This document shows, piece after piece, positions 18,393-27,530 of a DNA stretch of 64,000 nt. The position numbers were made by a program, and so were the translations under genes. Position 1 is the stretch's first letter; the number at the start of each line of letters is the position of its first letter. The DNA lies in contig NZ_QOVF01000001.1 in the NCBI RefSeq assembly GCF_008365385.1, positions 1,054,001-1,118,000 on the forward strand, written 5' to 3'. The notes beneath the pieces are model-generated. The model was not told the DNA's origin. It saw only the letters and a list, made by a program, of their open reading frames with translations, and did no database searches. This DNA is from Halopseudomonas laoshanensis. GTDB lineage: Bacteria; Pseudomonadota; Gammaproteobacteria; Pseudomonadales; Pseudomonadaceae.

Positions 18393-18728
18393 TCACTGCG
18401 CCTGTATCCAGCCATCCTTGGATTTGGCCATTAACATTTCCGAGCGTTGTACCGAGCGGCCGACGACCGGTGCTGTCGCATCCACTTCTACATCGCAGCG
18501 GTAGACATCCGTGCGTTCTTCTTCGCAACTATGGAGGGTGACGTCGTGGATCTCGACTTTCAGCATGCCGGACATGCTCTCACCGCCGAGCTCACCCAAC
18601 ATGGCGGACATCTGCTCCATTTGCGCTTCCAGCAGCGCTTTGACGTCCTTTTCCGACGGCCCGCTCGAGCATGCGCTGAGCAGTAGGGTTGAGCCCAGCA
18701 GGAGCGCTCCGTAAATGGCTTTTTTCAT
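18393..18728 (-). CDS. small hypothetical lipoprotein
   Basis: A 111-residue predicted lipoprotein. The signal peptide MKKAIYGALLLGSTLLLSAC has a clear lipobox (LSAC) with Cys20 as the lipid anchor, and the following Ser-Ser-Gly gives no inner-membrane retention signal, so the outer membrane is likely. The mature part has a short helical stretch (KDVKALLEAQMEQMSAMLGEL) and then a strand-rich region with two cysteines (LHSCEEERTDVYRCDVEV) that may form a disulfide bond, ending in SKDGWIQAQ. I do not recognise a named family. It stands alone. Confidence 0.75.
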   Translation of the reverse strand: MKKAIYGALLLGSTLLLSACSSGPSEKDVKALLEAQMEQMSAMLGELGGESMSGMLKVEIHDVTLHSCEEERTDVYRCDVEVDATAPVVGRSVQRSEMLMAKSKDGWIQAQ

Positions 18729-18959
18729 TCTGATCCCTGATGTTGGTTTTGTTGTAATGCATTAGCTGTCCGTCAGCGAGGTCATGTCAGATGCCAGGGC
18801 GGGGCAATACTAGACCTGATCCTGATTTCTCACGCGGCAGACTTATTATCAACTAATGGCACAAACTGAAGCTGGTACGTGTTCTGGGTGGCGTGTTGAT
18901 AGTCCTTGCGGTGCTGCCAGTGATCAACTGCAAGCGCTAGCGCGCACCGCATGAGGGCT

Positions 18960-20654
18960 CTATAGATTGGTATCCGTCACCGCACCTTCCGAGGCCGAGG
19001 CGACTGTTTTGGCGTACTTCGCCAGCACGCCGCGGGTATAGCGCGGTGCGGGTTCTTGCCAGTTACTCAGCCGTCGGGTGATTTCTTCGTCAGTCAGGTT
19101 GAGGACGATTTGCCGGGTTTCCGCGTCGATGGTGATCTCGTCGCCGTCCTGCACAATAGCTATCGGGCCGCCTGCCTGGGCTTCTGGTGTGACATGGCCC
19201 ACCACAAAGCCGTGGCTGCCGCCGGAGAAACGGCCGTCGGTAATCAGCGCAACCTTGTCACCCAGTTGCTGGCCCATGATGGCTGAGGTGGGGCTAAGCA
19301 TTTCGCGCATGCCGGGGCCGCCTTTGGGGCCTTCATAGCGGATAACCATTACATCACCGGCGACTATCTTGTTGGCAAGTATGGCGGCCATGGCTTCTTC
19401 TTCGGAGTGGAATACCCGGGCCTTGCCGGTGAACTGCAAGCCTTCCTTGCCGGTGATCTTGGCCACTGCGCCGCCAGGGGCGAGGTTGCCCTTGAGGATG
19501 ACCAGATGACTGTTGCGCTTGATCGGGTTATCGAAGCTGCGAATGATGTCCTGCCCTTGCGGGTAGGGCTGCACCTTGGCCAGGTTATCGGCCAGCGTCT
19601 GGCCGGTGACGGTCAGGCAGTCACCGTGCAGCAGGCCGCGCTCCAGCAGCATCTTCATCAGGGGCTGAATACCGCCAATCTGGATCAGCTCGGACATCAG
19701 GTATTGCCCACTGGGGCGCAGGTCGGCGAGTACCGGTACTTTCTGGCCGATGCGGGTGAAGTCGTCCAGGGTAATCCGCACGCCGATAGTCGAGGCCATG
19801 GCGATCAGATGCAGCACGGCATTGGTTGAGCCGCCCAGGGCGATCACTACGGTAATGGCGTTCTCAAAGGCTTCACGGGTCATGATGTCGCTGGGTTTGA
19901 TGTCCCGGCGCAGCAGCTCGAGGATGGCCTGGCCGGCGCGTTCACAGTCCTGGGTCTTGTCTGCGGATACGGCGTCCTGGGCCGAGCTGCCGGGCAGGCT
20001 CATGCCCATGGCTTCAATGGCCGAGGCCATGGTGTTGGCGGTGTACATGCCGCCGCAGGAGCCGGCGCCCGGAATCGCCGTTTCCTCGATCTGCTTGAGC
20101 TCGATATCGGATACCGTACCCTTGGCATGGCCACCCACCGCCTCGAACACGGAAATGATGTCGGTGTGGTTCTTGCCCGGGCGAATGGTGCCGCCGTAGA
20201 TAAAGATGGCGGGGCGGTTCAGCCGCGCCAGACCCATGATGCAGCCGGGCATGTTCTTGTCGCAGCCGCCAATGGCGATAATGCCGTCATGGCCCATGCA
20301 GCCGGAGACGGCTTCAATGGAATCGGCAATGATCTCGCGCGATACCAGCGAGTACTTCATGCCTTCGGTACCCATGGAAATGCCGTCCGAGATGGTGATG
20401 GTGTTGTAGATCACGCCTTTGCCGCCAGCGGCATTGATGCTGGCGTTGACGGTCTCGGCCAGGCCGTTGATGTGCATGTTGCAGGGCGTGACCATGCTCC
20501 AGGTGGAGGCTACGCCCACCTGAGGTTTGCGAAAGTCATCAGCGCTGAAGCCAACCGCATGCAACATGGCGCGGCTGGCGGCGCGTTCGACGCCTTCCAC
20601 GACTTGGCTGGAGTGTTTGCGCGACGGCTTGGCGGGGGTGTTGTCGTCAGTCAT
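18960..20654 (-). CDS. ilvD: dihydroxy-acid dehydratase IlvD
   Basis: Dehydrates 2,3-dihydroxy-3-methylvalerate and 2,3-dihydroxyisovalerate to the 2-keto acids, the third common step of isoleucine and valine synthesis, in the cytoplasm. Iron-sulfur ligands are in [11 protein letters not shown] and [14 protein letters not shown]. Other conserved stretches are [38 protein letters not shown] and [12 protein letters not shown]. The protein has 564 residues and belongs to the shorter (about 560-residue) group. I chose the ATG at 20654 because it follows a GAGG; an in-frame start at 20687 has no ribosome site. It is divergent from the TonB-dependent receptor. Confidence 0.95.
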   Translation of the reverse strand: MTDDNTPAKPSRKHSSQVVEGVERAASRAMLHAVGFSADDFRKPQVGVASTWSMVTPCNMHINGLAETVNASINAAGGKGVIYNTITISDGISMGTEGMKYSLVSREIIADSIEAVSGCMGHDGIIAIGGCDKNMPGCIMGLARLNRPAIFIYGGTIRPGKNHTDIISVFEAVGGHAKGTVSDIELKQIEETAIPGAGSCGGMYTANTMASAIEAMGMSLPGSSAQDAVSADKTQDCERAGQAILELLRRDIKPSDIMTREAFENAITVVIALGGSTNAVLHLIAMASTIGVRITLDDFTRIGQKVPVLADLRPSGQYLMSELIQIGGIQPLMKMLLERGLLHGDCLTVTGQTLADNLAKVQPYPQGQDIIRSFDNPIKRNSHLVILKGNLAPGGAVAKITGKEGLQFTGKARVFHSEEEAMAAILANKIVAGDVMVIRYEGPKGGPGMREMLSPTSAIMGQQLGDKVALITDGRFSGGSHGFVVGHVTPEAQAGGPIAIVQDGDEITIDAETRQIVLNLTDEEITRRLSNWQEPAPRYTRGVLAKYAKTVASASEGAVTDTNL

Positions 20655-20897
20655 GGCTGAGGGCCTCTGGTGTTCGGGGGATTTCAATGCGCTGTGGGGT
20701 GGCTATTGCCAGCCGAGCGCCTGTTCGCACTCTAGCACGCTAGACCCTGTACGCGGATTGTAGTGGAACGGCAGCTATTTAGCTGCAGACAGCGCCTGTG
20801 CAGGTTGATAAGTGCGCTGCTGCAAAGGTTCGCTTTAGGGCTACACCTGGTAGCAGACACCGAACGTGGCAGAAATATGATTCTTGTGGATCTAAAC

Positions 20898-20916
20898 GAT
20901 AAGTATTACCATTCGC
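20898..20916 (+). promoter_or_regulatory. probable Fur box
   Basis: GATAAGTATTACCATTCGC matches the 19-base Fur consensus (GATAATGATAATCATTATC) at 13 positions by eye, with both outer parts kept. It lies about 60 bases before the receptor start, where a promoter would be. Iron control is expected for a siderophore receptor. Confidence 0.6.
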
Positions 20917-20976
20917 GACCGAAGTTCGGGCGCGTTTGCTCTGAACATGGTTCGTTCTGACTATCGTGGAGACACC

Positions 20977-23154
20977 GTGAAACCTCACCCCAGCCAAGTT
21001 GCAGATCTGACACTTTTAACCTGCGCCATTCGCCGCGCCCGTTGGTTTGCCGCCGCAAGCACTCTGTGCCTGCTTACCCCGGTGGCAGTAGCGCAATCCG
21101 CCTCTGATGACAGGGACGCCGCGTATAAACTGGATGACACCGTTGTTGAGGCCTCAACCGGAGCTACGGTTCAATCAGCTGATAGCTACAAGGTAGAACG
21201 GAGCAGTACTGCGACGCGTTTGAGCCTGACGCCCAGGGAAACTCCGCAGTCGGTATCGGTTGTCACCGCGGCCCAGCTCAGGGATTTTCAGCTAACCGGC
21301 GCAATTGACGCCCTCGAGACGACGCCCGGGGTCAGCGTAGAGCGGGTTGAAACCGATCGCACTTACTTTACCGCCCGCGGTTTTGACATCACCAACTTCC
21401 AGTTCGACGGACTGGGCACTCCCATGATGTACAAGAACATCCAGGGCGATATCGACACGGCTGTCTACGAACGGGTCGAGGTTCTGCGCGGCGCCAATGG
21501 TTTGCTCTCTGGCACCGGTAATCCTTCTGCAACGGTCAACTTTGTGCGCAAGCGCCCAACGCGGGAGGCACAGACTTCGCTATCCGGAACTGTTGGCTCC
21601 TGGAACCACAAGCGACTGGAGGCAGATGTGTCGGGGCCATTGGGAGCCGCTGACAAGGTCCGTGGCAGATTGGTCGTTTCGGCGCAGGATGGCGAGTCGT
21701 ACCTGGACCGTATGGAGCGCGAACGACACACGGTGTATGGCGTCGTCGAAATCGACATGACTGACCGTACGCTGCTAACAGCGGGCCACAGCTGGCAGCA
21801 GAATAATACTGATAGCCCGCTGTGGGGCGCGTTGCCGCTGTACTACACCGACGGAAGCCCGACCGATTATGACGCGTCTACCAGCACCTCGGCGGACTGG
21901 GCTTACTGGGACAATACCGATAACCGCAGCTTCGTTGAGCTGTCCCATTTGTTGGCCAGTGGCTGGGAGGTCAAAGGGGCGCTGAACTATCTCGATCACG
22001 ACTCCAATTCCGAGCTGTTCTATCAGTACGGCACGCCCGATCGGCAGACCGGGCTGGGTCTGTTTGCCTATCCAAGCCAATATGAACTTAACATTGAAAA
22101 GCTGGTTGCCGATTTGCACGTGAAAGGACCATTTGCGTTTGCTGGTAGAGATCATGAGCTCGTAGCTGGTGTGCAGTGGTCGCGTTCTGAACTGGAAGAT
22201 ATGTCGAATTACGGTCAGGGCATCGGCACGCCGCTACCGCCCCTTGACCAGTGGAATGGCAATTATCCCAAGCCGCCATACAACTCGGGTGTGGACGGCA
22301 GCGAATGGATCGATAAGCAGGCCGGCCTCTATTCTACCGCGAGGCTGTCCCTGACCGACCGGCTGACGGGGCTGGTTGGCGGCCGTCTCAGCCGATTCGA
22401 GGGAGACGGCAACAGTTACGGTGTGACCCGCGATACCAGCTATAGCGGCGTCTTTACGCCGTTTGCCGGGCTGGTGTTCGACCTGAACGAGCGGATGTCG
22501 CTATATGCCAGCTATACCGAAATTTTCCAGCCGCAGACCGAGGTCGATGCCAATCGGGATCGGCTGGATCCGATCGAAGGCGTTCAATACGAGACCGGTA
22601 TCAAGGCAGAAATGCCGGGCGGCGCAGATGCCAGCCTGGCCCTTTTCCGCATCGAACAGGACAACGTTGCCGAAGCACGCGGCACCATCCCGGGGAGTGT
22701 CGATACTGCCTATGTAGGGAGGCAGGGTCTGACCAGCGAGGGTGTCGAGGCGACACTCGCGGGGGAGGTGCTACCGAATCTGCAGGCCAGCTTGGGTTAC
22801 ACCTATATTGACCTTCAGGACTCAGAAGGCGAAAGGGCGCGCGCTTTCATTCCCCAGCATATGGTGCGGGCGATGAGCACCTATCGTTTGCCCTTCTACG
22901 AGGCGGTCAAGGTAGGGGCGCAGGCAAGCTGGCAGGATGTCATCTATCGCGAGCAGGGAGCGGGTATTACTTCTCGCCAGGATGCTTATGCGCTGGTGGA
23001 CCTTATGGCCAGTTATGACCTCAGCGAGAATCTGACCGCGACGCTCAACGTCAACAACGTTACCGACGAGAAGTACCTGACAAGTCTCTATTTTGCGCAG
23101 AGCTACTACGGTGCTCCCCGTCACGCCATGCTGACACTGGCTTGGGACTACTGA
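20977..23154 (+). CDS. TonB-dependent siderophore receptor
   Basis: Outer-membrane receptor for ferric siderophore uptake. After a signal peptide ending in PVAVAQS, a TonB-box-like segment (DDTVVEAS) leads into the plug domain: TPRETPQSVSVVTAAQL, ALETTPGVSVERV, FTARGFDITNFQFDG and YERVEVLRGANGLLSGTGNP. The 22-strand barrel follows, with NVNNVTDEKYLTS near the end and the C-terminal APRHAMLTLAWDY with its terminal aromatic. There is no N-terminal signalling (STN) domain, so it does not drive a sigma/anti-sigma switch. I chose GTG 20977 (TGGAGA just upstream); an ATG 30 bases earlier is possible. Ligand unknown; FhuE/FpvA-like by plug type. Confidence 0.92.
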   Translation: MKPHPSQVADLTLLTCAIRRARWFAAASTLCLLTPVAVAQSASDDRDAAYKLDDTVVEASTGATVQSADSYKVERSSTATRLSLTPRETPQSVSVVTAAQLRDFQLTGAIDALETTPGVSVERVETDRTYFTARGFDITNFQFDGLGTPMMYKNIQGDIDTAVYERVEVLRGANGLLSGTGNPSATVNFVRKRPTREAQTSLSGTVGSWNHKRLEADVSGPLGAADKVRGRLVVSAQDGESYLDRMERERHTVYGVVEIDMTDRTLLTAGHSWQQNNTDSPLWGALPLYYTDGSPTDYDASTSTSADWAYWDNTDNRSFVELSHLLASGWEVKGALNYLDHDSNSELFYQYGTPDRQTGLGLFAYPSQYELNIEKLVADLHVKGPFAFAGRDHELVAGVQWSRSELEDMSNYGQGIGTPLPPLDQWNGNYPKPPYNSGVDGSEWIDKQAGLYSTARLSLTDRLTGLVGGRLSRFEGDGNSYGVTRDTSYSGVFTPFAGLVFDLNERMSLYASYTEIFQPQTEVDANRDRLDPIEGVQYETGIKAEMPGGADASLALFRIEQDNVAEARGTIPGSVDTAYVGRQGLTSEGVEATLAGEVLPNLQASLGYTYIDLQDSEGERARAFIPQHMVRAMSTYRLPFYEAVKVGAQASWQDVIYREQGAGITSRQDAYALVDLMASYDLSENLTATLNVNNVTDEKYLTSLYFAQSYYGAPRHAMLTLAWDY

Positions 23155-23419
23155 TCAGCGTCAAGTAAGAGGCGGGAGCATGCGGCATCGTTCCCCCTCT
23201 GAATGCATCTGCTTTCCCGCGCGAGGGAGCCGAGCTGCGCCTGCCGGAGTCGGAGTAGGCGTATAGCCCATGCGCGAGGGAACAGTCTCATGGCCACCCA
23301 CCCTCAACGCGAACGCGGGTGGTCCAATGCGCGGGACCAGGTATCGTTATTGCAGCGAGGGCAGACCGCTGATACCTGGCTGTTTAAACGCTGTACATTT
23401 CCGCAGCGTACACACGCAT
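23155..23419. other. intergenic stretch upstream of the SDR remnant
   Basis: No recognisable gene. Open frames here are short and have no family resemblance. It probably holds the decayed front of the SDR gene or the junction of the deletion. Confidence 0.3.
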
Positions 23420-23497
23420 GCGCTGTTCCTTGCCAGCCCGGCCGCACATTTCATGACCGGCTCGGTGATGACGGTGGATGCGGGATTCAATGCTTGA
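23420..23497 (+). pseudogene. 3' remnant of a short-chain dehydrogenase gene
   Basis: The last 25 codons before TGA 23495-23497 encode ALFLASPAAHFMTGSVMTVD followed by AGFNA. This is the standard C-terminal end of SDR oxidoreductases (LFLASDAASFITGSVLTVDGG). Nothing upstream in any frame looks like the rest of an SDR, so it is a decayed gene fragment. Confidence 0.75.
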
Positions 23498-23522
23498 AGC
23501 CATAACACCAGTGTTGGGCATT

Positions 23523-23556
23523 AAAAAGGGGCTGACGACAAGTCGGCCCCTTTTTT
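23523..23556 (+). terminator. bidirectional Rho-independent terminator
   Basis: A-run, GGGGCTGAC, short loop, GTCGGCCCC, T-run: a nine-pair stem (one T-G pair) flanked by A and T runs on both sides. It can end transcription from the receptor/SDR side and from ridA on the minus strand. Confidence 0.85.
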
Positions 23557-23572
23557 GTTGATCGGCTACACC

Positions 23573-23968
23573 TCACTCTGGCAGCTTGGCGATCACCTTT
23601 ATTTCAAAATCGAATCCGGCCAGCCAGGTCACGCCCACGCAGGTGATGTTAGGGTATGGCGCTTCGCCCCAGTGGTCTTTCACTACCACGGGCCAGATGG
23701 TTTCAAAGCGTGATTGTGGGTCGACGATAAATACGGTCACGTCTACCACATCTTCAAAGCTGCTGCCGGCGGCTTCCAGGATGCCATTGAGGTTCTTGAA
23801 TGCCAGCGCGACCTGAGCCAACAGGTCCGGCTCGGGGGTGCCATCGACTTTGCTTCCAACCTGCCCGGAGACGAACAGAAAACCATTTGACCGAATGGCC
23901 GGTGAGTAGTGGTGCTGTTCGTAAAGAGCATGGCGCCCAGGTGGGAAAACGACATCACGTTGTGACAT
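23573..23968 (-). CDS. RidA/YjgF-family protein
   Basis: RidA family members hydrolyse reactive enamine/imine intermediates; other subgroups have unknown substrates. The 131-residue protein has the family core: YSPAIRSNGFLFVSGQVG, VALAFKNLNGILEAAGSSFE, VVDVTVFIVD and the end YPNITCVGVTWLAGFDFEI. The conserved Arg of true RidA enzymes (in CRVQV-type motif) is not present: the corresponding strand reads NITCVGVTWLA, so this may be a non-deaminating subgroup. Start chosen at 23968 because GGAGG precedes it by six bases. It is divergent from the LysR gene, which may control it. Confidence 0.85.
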   Translation of the reverse strand: MSQRDVVFPPGRHALYEQHHYSPAIRSNGFLFVSGQVGSKVDGTPEPDLLAQVALAFKNLNGILEAAGSSFEDVVDVTVFIVDPQSRFETIWPVVVKDHWGEAPYPNITCVGVTWLAGFDFEIKVIAKLPE

Positions 23969-24106
23969 AACTACCTCCAACATCAATTTGGGGGCCGTGG
24001 AGGCCCGATGCAGCTACTCTAGAAGCTTGCGCCGGGGGGATAAACTGGCGAAAGTAATCAGCACTGTTTGTAAAATCCAAACAATCCATCGCCAGTGAGG
24101 CAGAAA

Positions 24107-25033
24107 ATGGACCGGTTTGATGCAATGCAGGCTTTCGTCCGGGTGGTTGAGGCGGGCAGCTTTACCAAGGCCGCCGAGACGTTGCACATGAGCAAAACCA
24201 CTGTCACGCACCTGGTGCAGCAACTGGAGACGCGGCTGCGGGTCAAGCTGCTTAATCGCACCACGCGCAAGGTCAATGTGACGGCCGATGGCGCCGTGTA
24301 TTACCAGCGGGTGATCCATTTGCTGGCCGAGATGCACGATGCCGAGACCAGCTTGTCCGGCGCATCGGCGACGCCCAGAGGTCGGCTGCGGGTAGATGTA
24401 CCTAGCCCGCTGGCACGGATGATTCTGATACCGGCACTGCCGCAGTTCTATGCGCGCTACCCGGAGATTCAGATCGACATGGGTGTGAGCGATCGCATTG
24501 TCGATATGATTGATGAAAACGTCGATTGCGTGGTGCGCGGCGGCGAGTTGGTCGATCTGTCACTGATGGCGCGGCGGGTTGCTGATCTGCAGCTTGGCGT
24601 GTTTGCCGCGCCTGCCTACCTCGAGGCCAGCGGACGACCAGAGCACCCGCTGGAGCTGGAGCGCTCGGAGCATCACACCGTTGGATTTCTCTGGGCGCGC
24701 ACCGGGCGAGCCTTGCCCTACAGCCTGCACAAGGGCGATGAGCACCTGCAGGTCAAAGCGCAGTACCGCCTGGCGGTAGATGATGGCAATGCCTATCTCG
24801 CGGCCGGGTTGGCAGGACTGGGGATTATCTGGCTACCGACCTACATGTCTGCAGCCCACGTCGCCCGGGGCGAGCTGGTGGAATTGTTTGAGGACTGGAC
24901 GCTGGAATCGATGCCGCTGTATATCGCCTATCCGCCCAACCGCCATATCAGCCTCAAGCTGCGGGTGTTTATCGACTGGGTTGCGGAACTGATGGCGGAA
25001 CATGCGCCGGTCGCCCATCGTTCTATTACATAA
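24107..25033 (+). CDS. LysR-family transcriptional regulator
   Basis: 308-residue LTTR. The N-terminal winged helix-turn-helix (MDRFDAMQAFVRVVEAGSFT, then LHMSKTTVTHLVQQLE and LLNRTTRKVNVTADG) is followed by the effector domain from about residue 90 (RGRLRVDVPSPLARMILIPA). It belongs to the group near CrgA/DsdC-type regulators with TPRGRLRV. An AGG ribosome site precedes ATG 24107; an in-frame ATG at 24095 is less favoured. The gene is divergent from ridA with about 140 bases between, the usual arrangement for an LTTR and its target. Effector unknown. Confidence 0.9.
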   Translation: MDRFDAMQAFVRVVEAGSFTKAAETLHMSKTTVTHLVQQLETRLRVKLLNRTTRKVNVTADGAVYYQRVIHLLAEMHDAETSLSGASATPRGRLRVDVPSPLARMILIPALPQFYARYPEIQIDMGVSDRIVDMIDENVDCVVRGGELVDLSLMARRVADLQLGVFAAPAYLEASGRPEHPLELERSEHHTVGFLWARTGRALPYSLHKGDEHLQVKAQYRLAVDDGNAYLAAGLAGLGIIWLPTYMSAAHVARGELVELFEDWTLESMPLYIAYPPNRHISLKLRVFIDWVAELMAEHAPVAHRSIT

Positions 25034-25035
25034 TT

Positions 25036-25767
25036 TCAACGCACACGTTTATGGCTTAACGCGGGCGACCAAATGTCATTCCCGCAGCGGGGGCAGAGCG
25101 CTGTTTGCTGGCTTTCAATGTGCTGCGTATGCGCGCAGCGAACACAAGCATGTACAACGCTGGCGGGCATTCGCTTATAAACCGGGCGATGCTCGGGAGG
25201 TAGTACCGATAGCCCCGGCTTGACCTCTTCTGATGAGTGAAAATAGAGACTTACGTCGCCATCGGTCTCAAGAATGCCCAAACGCACCTGGCCGAGATGT
25301 TCTACGCCTAGTTGGCGGAGCTCCATGAAAAACTCGTCTGCGGATATATTCAGATGGTCCAGGCTTTTCAATTCGTACTTGCCTTCCTTGATGATGGTGA
25401 CCGGTTTGCCCTCGAGCCAGTTGGAAAAGTGTTTGCTGTGCCTGGTACCCAGAACAGTGAGACGATAAAGCACCAGTAGGGTGATAAACACCATTGCTAT
25501 AGGTAATAGCGGTACGTCCTCGTAAAAGGACACATCGCCCGCAGCTGACCCCAGCGTCAGGATCATGACCAGTTCGAATAGTGATAGTTGGCGAACGCCG
25601 CGGCGTCCGCTGACTTTCAAGAACAGGAAAACGATTAGAAATGCAAAAAGGGCGCGAAACGCCACCTCGCCCAGAAATGCCAAGGGGAAATCATCTAACA
25701 GCATGCGCTGCCAATCGAACGCGATCATAAGTTGGTCCATTGAGTTAACTACGATCATTGAGACCAT
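25036..25767 (-). CDS. DUF421 (YetF-like) membrane protein with C-terminal zinc-ribbon-like tail
   Basis: Membrane protein of the DUF421/YetF group, 243 residues. Three membrane helices can be seen (about residues 33-50, 62-80 and 85-105: RALFAFLIVFLFLKVSG, LFELVMILTLGSAAG, LLPIAMVFITLLVLYRL). The cytoplasmic DUF421 domain follows with KPVTIIKEGKYELKSL, LNISADEFFMELRQLGV and LGILETDGDVSLYFH. The last 40 residues add CVRCAH and CPRCGN, two CxxC pairs 20 residues apart, likely a zinc ribbon that the Bacillus proteins lack. Function unknown. Its stop lies 2 bases from the LysR stop, tail to tail. Confidence 0.8.
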   Translation of the reverse strand: MVSMIVVNSMDQLMIAFDWQRMLLDDFPLAFLGEVAFRALFAFLIVFLFLKVSGRRGVRQLSLFELVMILTLGSAAGDVSFYEDVPLLPIAMVFITLLVLYRLTVLGTRHSKHFSNWLEGKPVTIIKEGKYELKSLDHLNISADEFFMELRQLGVEHLGQVRLGILETDGDVSLYFHSSEEVKPGLSVLPPEHRPVYKRMPASVVHACVRCAHTQHIESQQTALCPRCGNDIWSPALSHKRVR

Positions 25768-25831
25768 AAGACCTGGGTTTAGATCAGTTCGCGACGCTAC
25801 CCGATGACCAAAAAGGCTAGAGAGAATGACA

Positions 25832-26893
25832 ATGAATGAGCTTTATAACCTGGAACGTTTTCTCGATGCGCAATCGCAAATCTACCCCAAAGCCCTGGAT
25901 GAGCTTGAAGCAGGGCGCAAAACGACGCACTGGATGTGGTTTGTGTTTCCGCAGGTGGCAGGGCTGGGGCGCAGTGACATGGCTCAGCGTTACGCGATTG
26001 CCGATATTGCCGAGGCTCAAGCCTATATTGGTCACCCGGTGCTTGGGCCCCGATTGGAAGCCTGTGCGCAGGCTTTGCTCCGCTGGCGCGAGCGTTCGGC
26101 AACAGAGATCATGGGATCACCGGATGATATGAAGCTGCGCTCCAGCATGACGCTTTTTGCGCTGGCAGCACCGCAAAAACGGATTTTCATTCAGGTGTTG
26201 CAGGCGTTCTTTGCCGGGCAGCCGGACGAGCGCACGTTGGAACTGCTGGGCGCAGCGGAATTGCCTGAACCACAGGACGAGTTAGCCGGCCTCGCGCGGC
26301 AAACGCTGGCGCATTACGAGCAAAACGCCGAGGGCTTTCGTGAGGGCACACGCGATCACGATGTAAGCCAGAACATTGATGCCTTGCTACGCAACATCCA
26401 TGCGCCGGCGCCACTGCAAATACTCGATATGGGCTGCGGGCCAGGGCGTGATTTACGCACCTTCAAGGCCATGGGGCATTTGCCGGTAGGGCTGGACGGT
26501 TGTGAACGCTTTGTCGAGATGGCCCGGCAAGACAGCGGCTGTGAAGTCTGGCTGCAGGATTTCCTCGCGCTGGATCTACCGGCTGAACGCTTTGATGGCA
26601 TCTTCGCCAACGCGACCCTGTTCCACATCCCCAGCAAGATGCTGCCCGCCGCGTTACGGCAGCTGCACCAGAGCCTCAAGCCCGGCGGCGTTCTGCTCAG
26701 TTCCAACCCGCGTGGCGAGGACCAGGAAGGCTGGACCGGGGATCGCTACGCTGCCTATTACCGACTGGAAACCTGGCGGGCATTCATGCAAGCGGCGGGG
26801 TTTGTCGAGATTGAGCATTACTACCGGCCTGCCGGTCTGCCGCGGGAGCAGCAGCCGTGGCTTGCGAGTGTGTGGCGGCGTAACCCTGACTGA
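25832..26893 (+). CDS. DUF1810-SAM methyltransferase fusion protein
   Basis: Two domains are joined in one 353-residue chain. Residues about 1-140 are a DUF1810 domain: NLERFLDAQSQIYPKALDEL, THWMWFVFPQVAGLG, IGHPVLGPRLEACAQALL and MTLFALAAP. Residues about 190-350 are a class I methyltransferase: ILDMGCGPGRDLRTFKAMGH is the SAM-binding loop, followed by GLDGCERFVEMARQ, FDGIFANATLFHIP and LRQLHQSLKPGGVLLSSNP. DUF1810 proteins usually stand alone. Substrates of both halves are unknown. Start chosen at ATG 25832, seven bases after GAG; ATG 25826 is an alternative. It is divergent from the DUF421 gene. Confidence 0.82.
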   Translation: MNELYNLERFLDAQSQIYPKALDELEAGRKTTHWMWFVFPQVAGLGRSDMAQRYAIADIAEAQAYIGHPVLGPRLEACAQALLRWRERSATEIMGSPDDMKLRSSMTLFALAAPQKRIFIQVLQAFFAGQPDERTLELLGAAELPEPQDELAGLARQTLAHYEQNAEGFREGTRDHDVSQNIDALLRNIHAPAPLQILDMGCGPGRDLRTFKAMGHLPVGLDGCERFVEMARQDSGCEVWLQDFLALDLPAERFDGIFANATLFHIPSKMLPAALRQLHQSLKPGGVLLSSNPRGEDQEGWTGDRYAAYYRLETWRAFMQAAGFVEIEHYYRPAGLPREQQPWLASVWRRNPD

Positions 26894-26966
26894 AAGCCCA
26901 TTGCCTCACCTTGCGCCTGTCTTACCGCCTGTCTGAGCACCCAAACACCTCTGGAACAAAATAAAG

Positions 26967-27020
26967 GTTAGCTTGCTAAATATATTCGCCGGTGTAGAAT
27001 ATATTGATTAGCAAGCTAAC
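26967..27020 (+). promoter_or_regulatory. double palindromic operator of the MarR-type efflux operon
   Basis: Two copies of a palindrome face each other: GTTAGCTTGCTAA (26967-26979) and TTAGCAAGCTAAC (27008-27020), each also nearly self-complementary. ATATATTC (26980-26987) and GAATATAT (26997-27004) extend the inverted repeat inward. It lies 22 bases before the marR ATG, so it is the likely autoregulatory site. Confidence 0.75.
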
Positions 27021-27041
27021 TAGTTATATCCGGAGACCAGA

Positions 27042-27530
27042 ATGACACCTCCCACGAAACCCGAACCTTCGCTACATGAAACGCTTAAACCCTCGATGGG
27101 CGCAGCGCTTGGCCGTGTGCATCGCCTGTGGCGCGCGGCAATCAATCAGGCGGTGGGGGAGCTGGGCATGACCGAGGCTCGCTGGGCGGTCATGATGCAT
27201 CTGGACAAGATGGGTGAGGGCTGCACCCAGCAGGTGCTGGCGACCGAATTGGCGATCGAGATGCCATCGCTGACTCGCACGCTGAACCAGCTTGAGCAAC
27301 AACAATTGATTGAGCGCCGCCGGGACAAGACGGACCGCCGCGTGCATTGCCTGTGGTTCACCGAACAGGGCCGTGAGCAGGTAGAGCTGCTGGCGGTGCA
27401 CATTGCCCAGGTACGCAAGGATATTTACCAGGGGCTGTCCGACCAGCAACTGGATGCCTTTGCCGAAGTGCTGCTGAGTATGGAGCACAACGTGCGGGAG
27501 CTGCTGAACAATTCGGAGGAAAGCGCATGA
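27042..27530 (+). CDS. MarR-family transcriptional regulator (SlyA-like)
   Basis: Homodimeric winged-helix regulator, 162 residues. The DNA-binding part contains VLATELAIEMPSLTRTLNQL (recognition helix) and the wing DKTDRRVHCLWFT with the conserved Asp-Arg-Arg. Helices at both ends form the dimer interface. The gene is the first of a three-gene unit with a membrane fusion protein and an FUSC-like permease and overlaps the next start by four bases (ATGA). The paired palindromes just upstream suggest it represses its own operon, and that a phenolic or similar toxic ligand releases it, as in related systems. Confidence 0.9.
   Translation: MTPPTKPEPSLHETLKPSMGAALGRVHRLWRAAINQAVGELGMTEARWAVMMHLDKMGEGCTQQVLATELAIEMPSLTRTLNQLEQQQLIERRRDKTDRRVHCLWFTEQGREQVELLAVHIAQVRKDIYQGLSDQQLDAFAEVLLSMEHNVRELLNNSEESA

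Noticed and set aside
18834-18959. Short hydrophobic frame (LVRVLGGVLIVLAVLPVINC) upstream of ilvD's end
   Set aside because: It opens after a stop and has no ATG in frame before the hydrophobic part; likely chance or a remnant too short to call.
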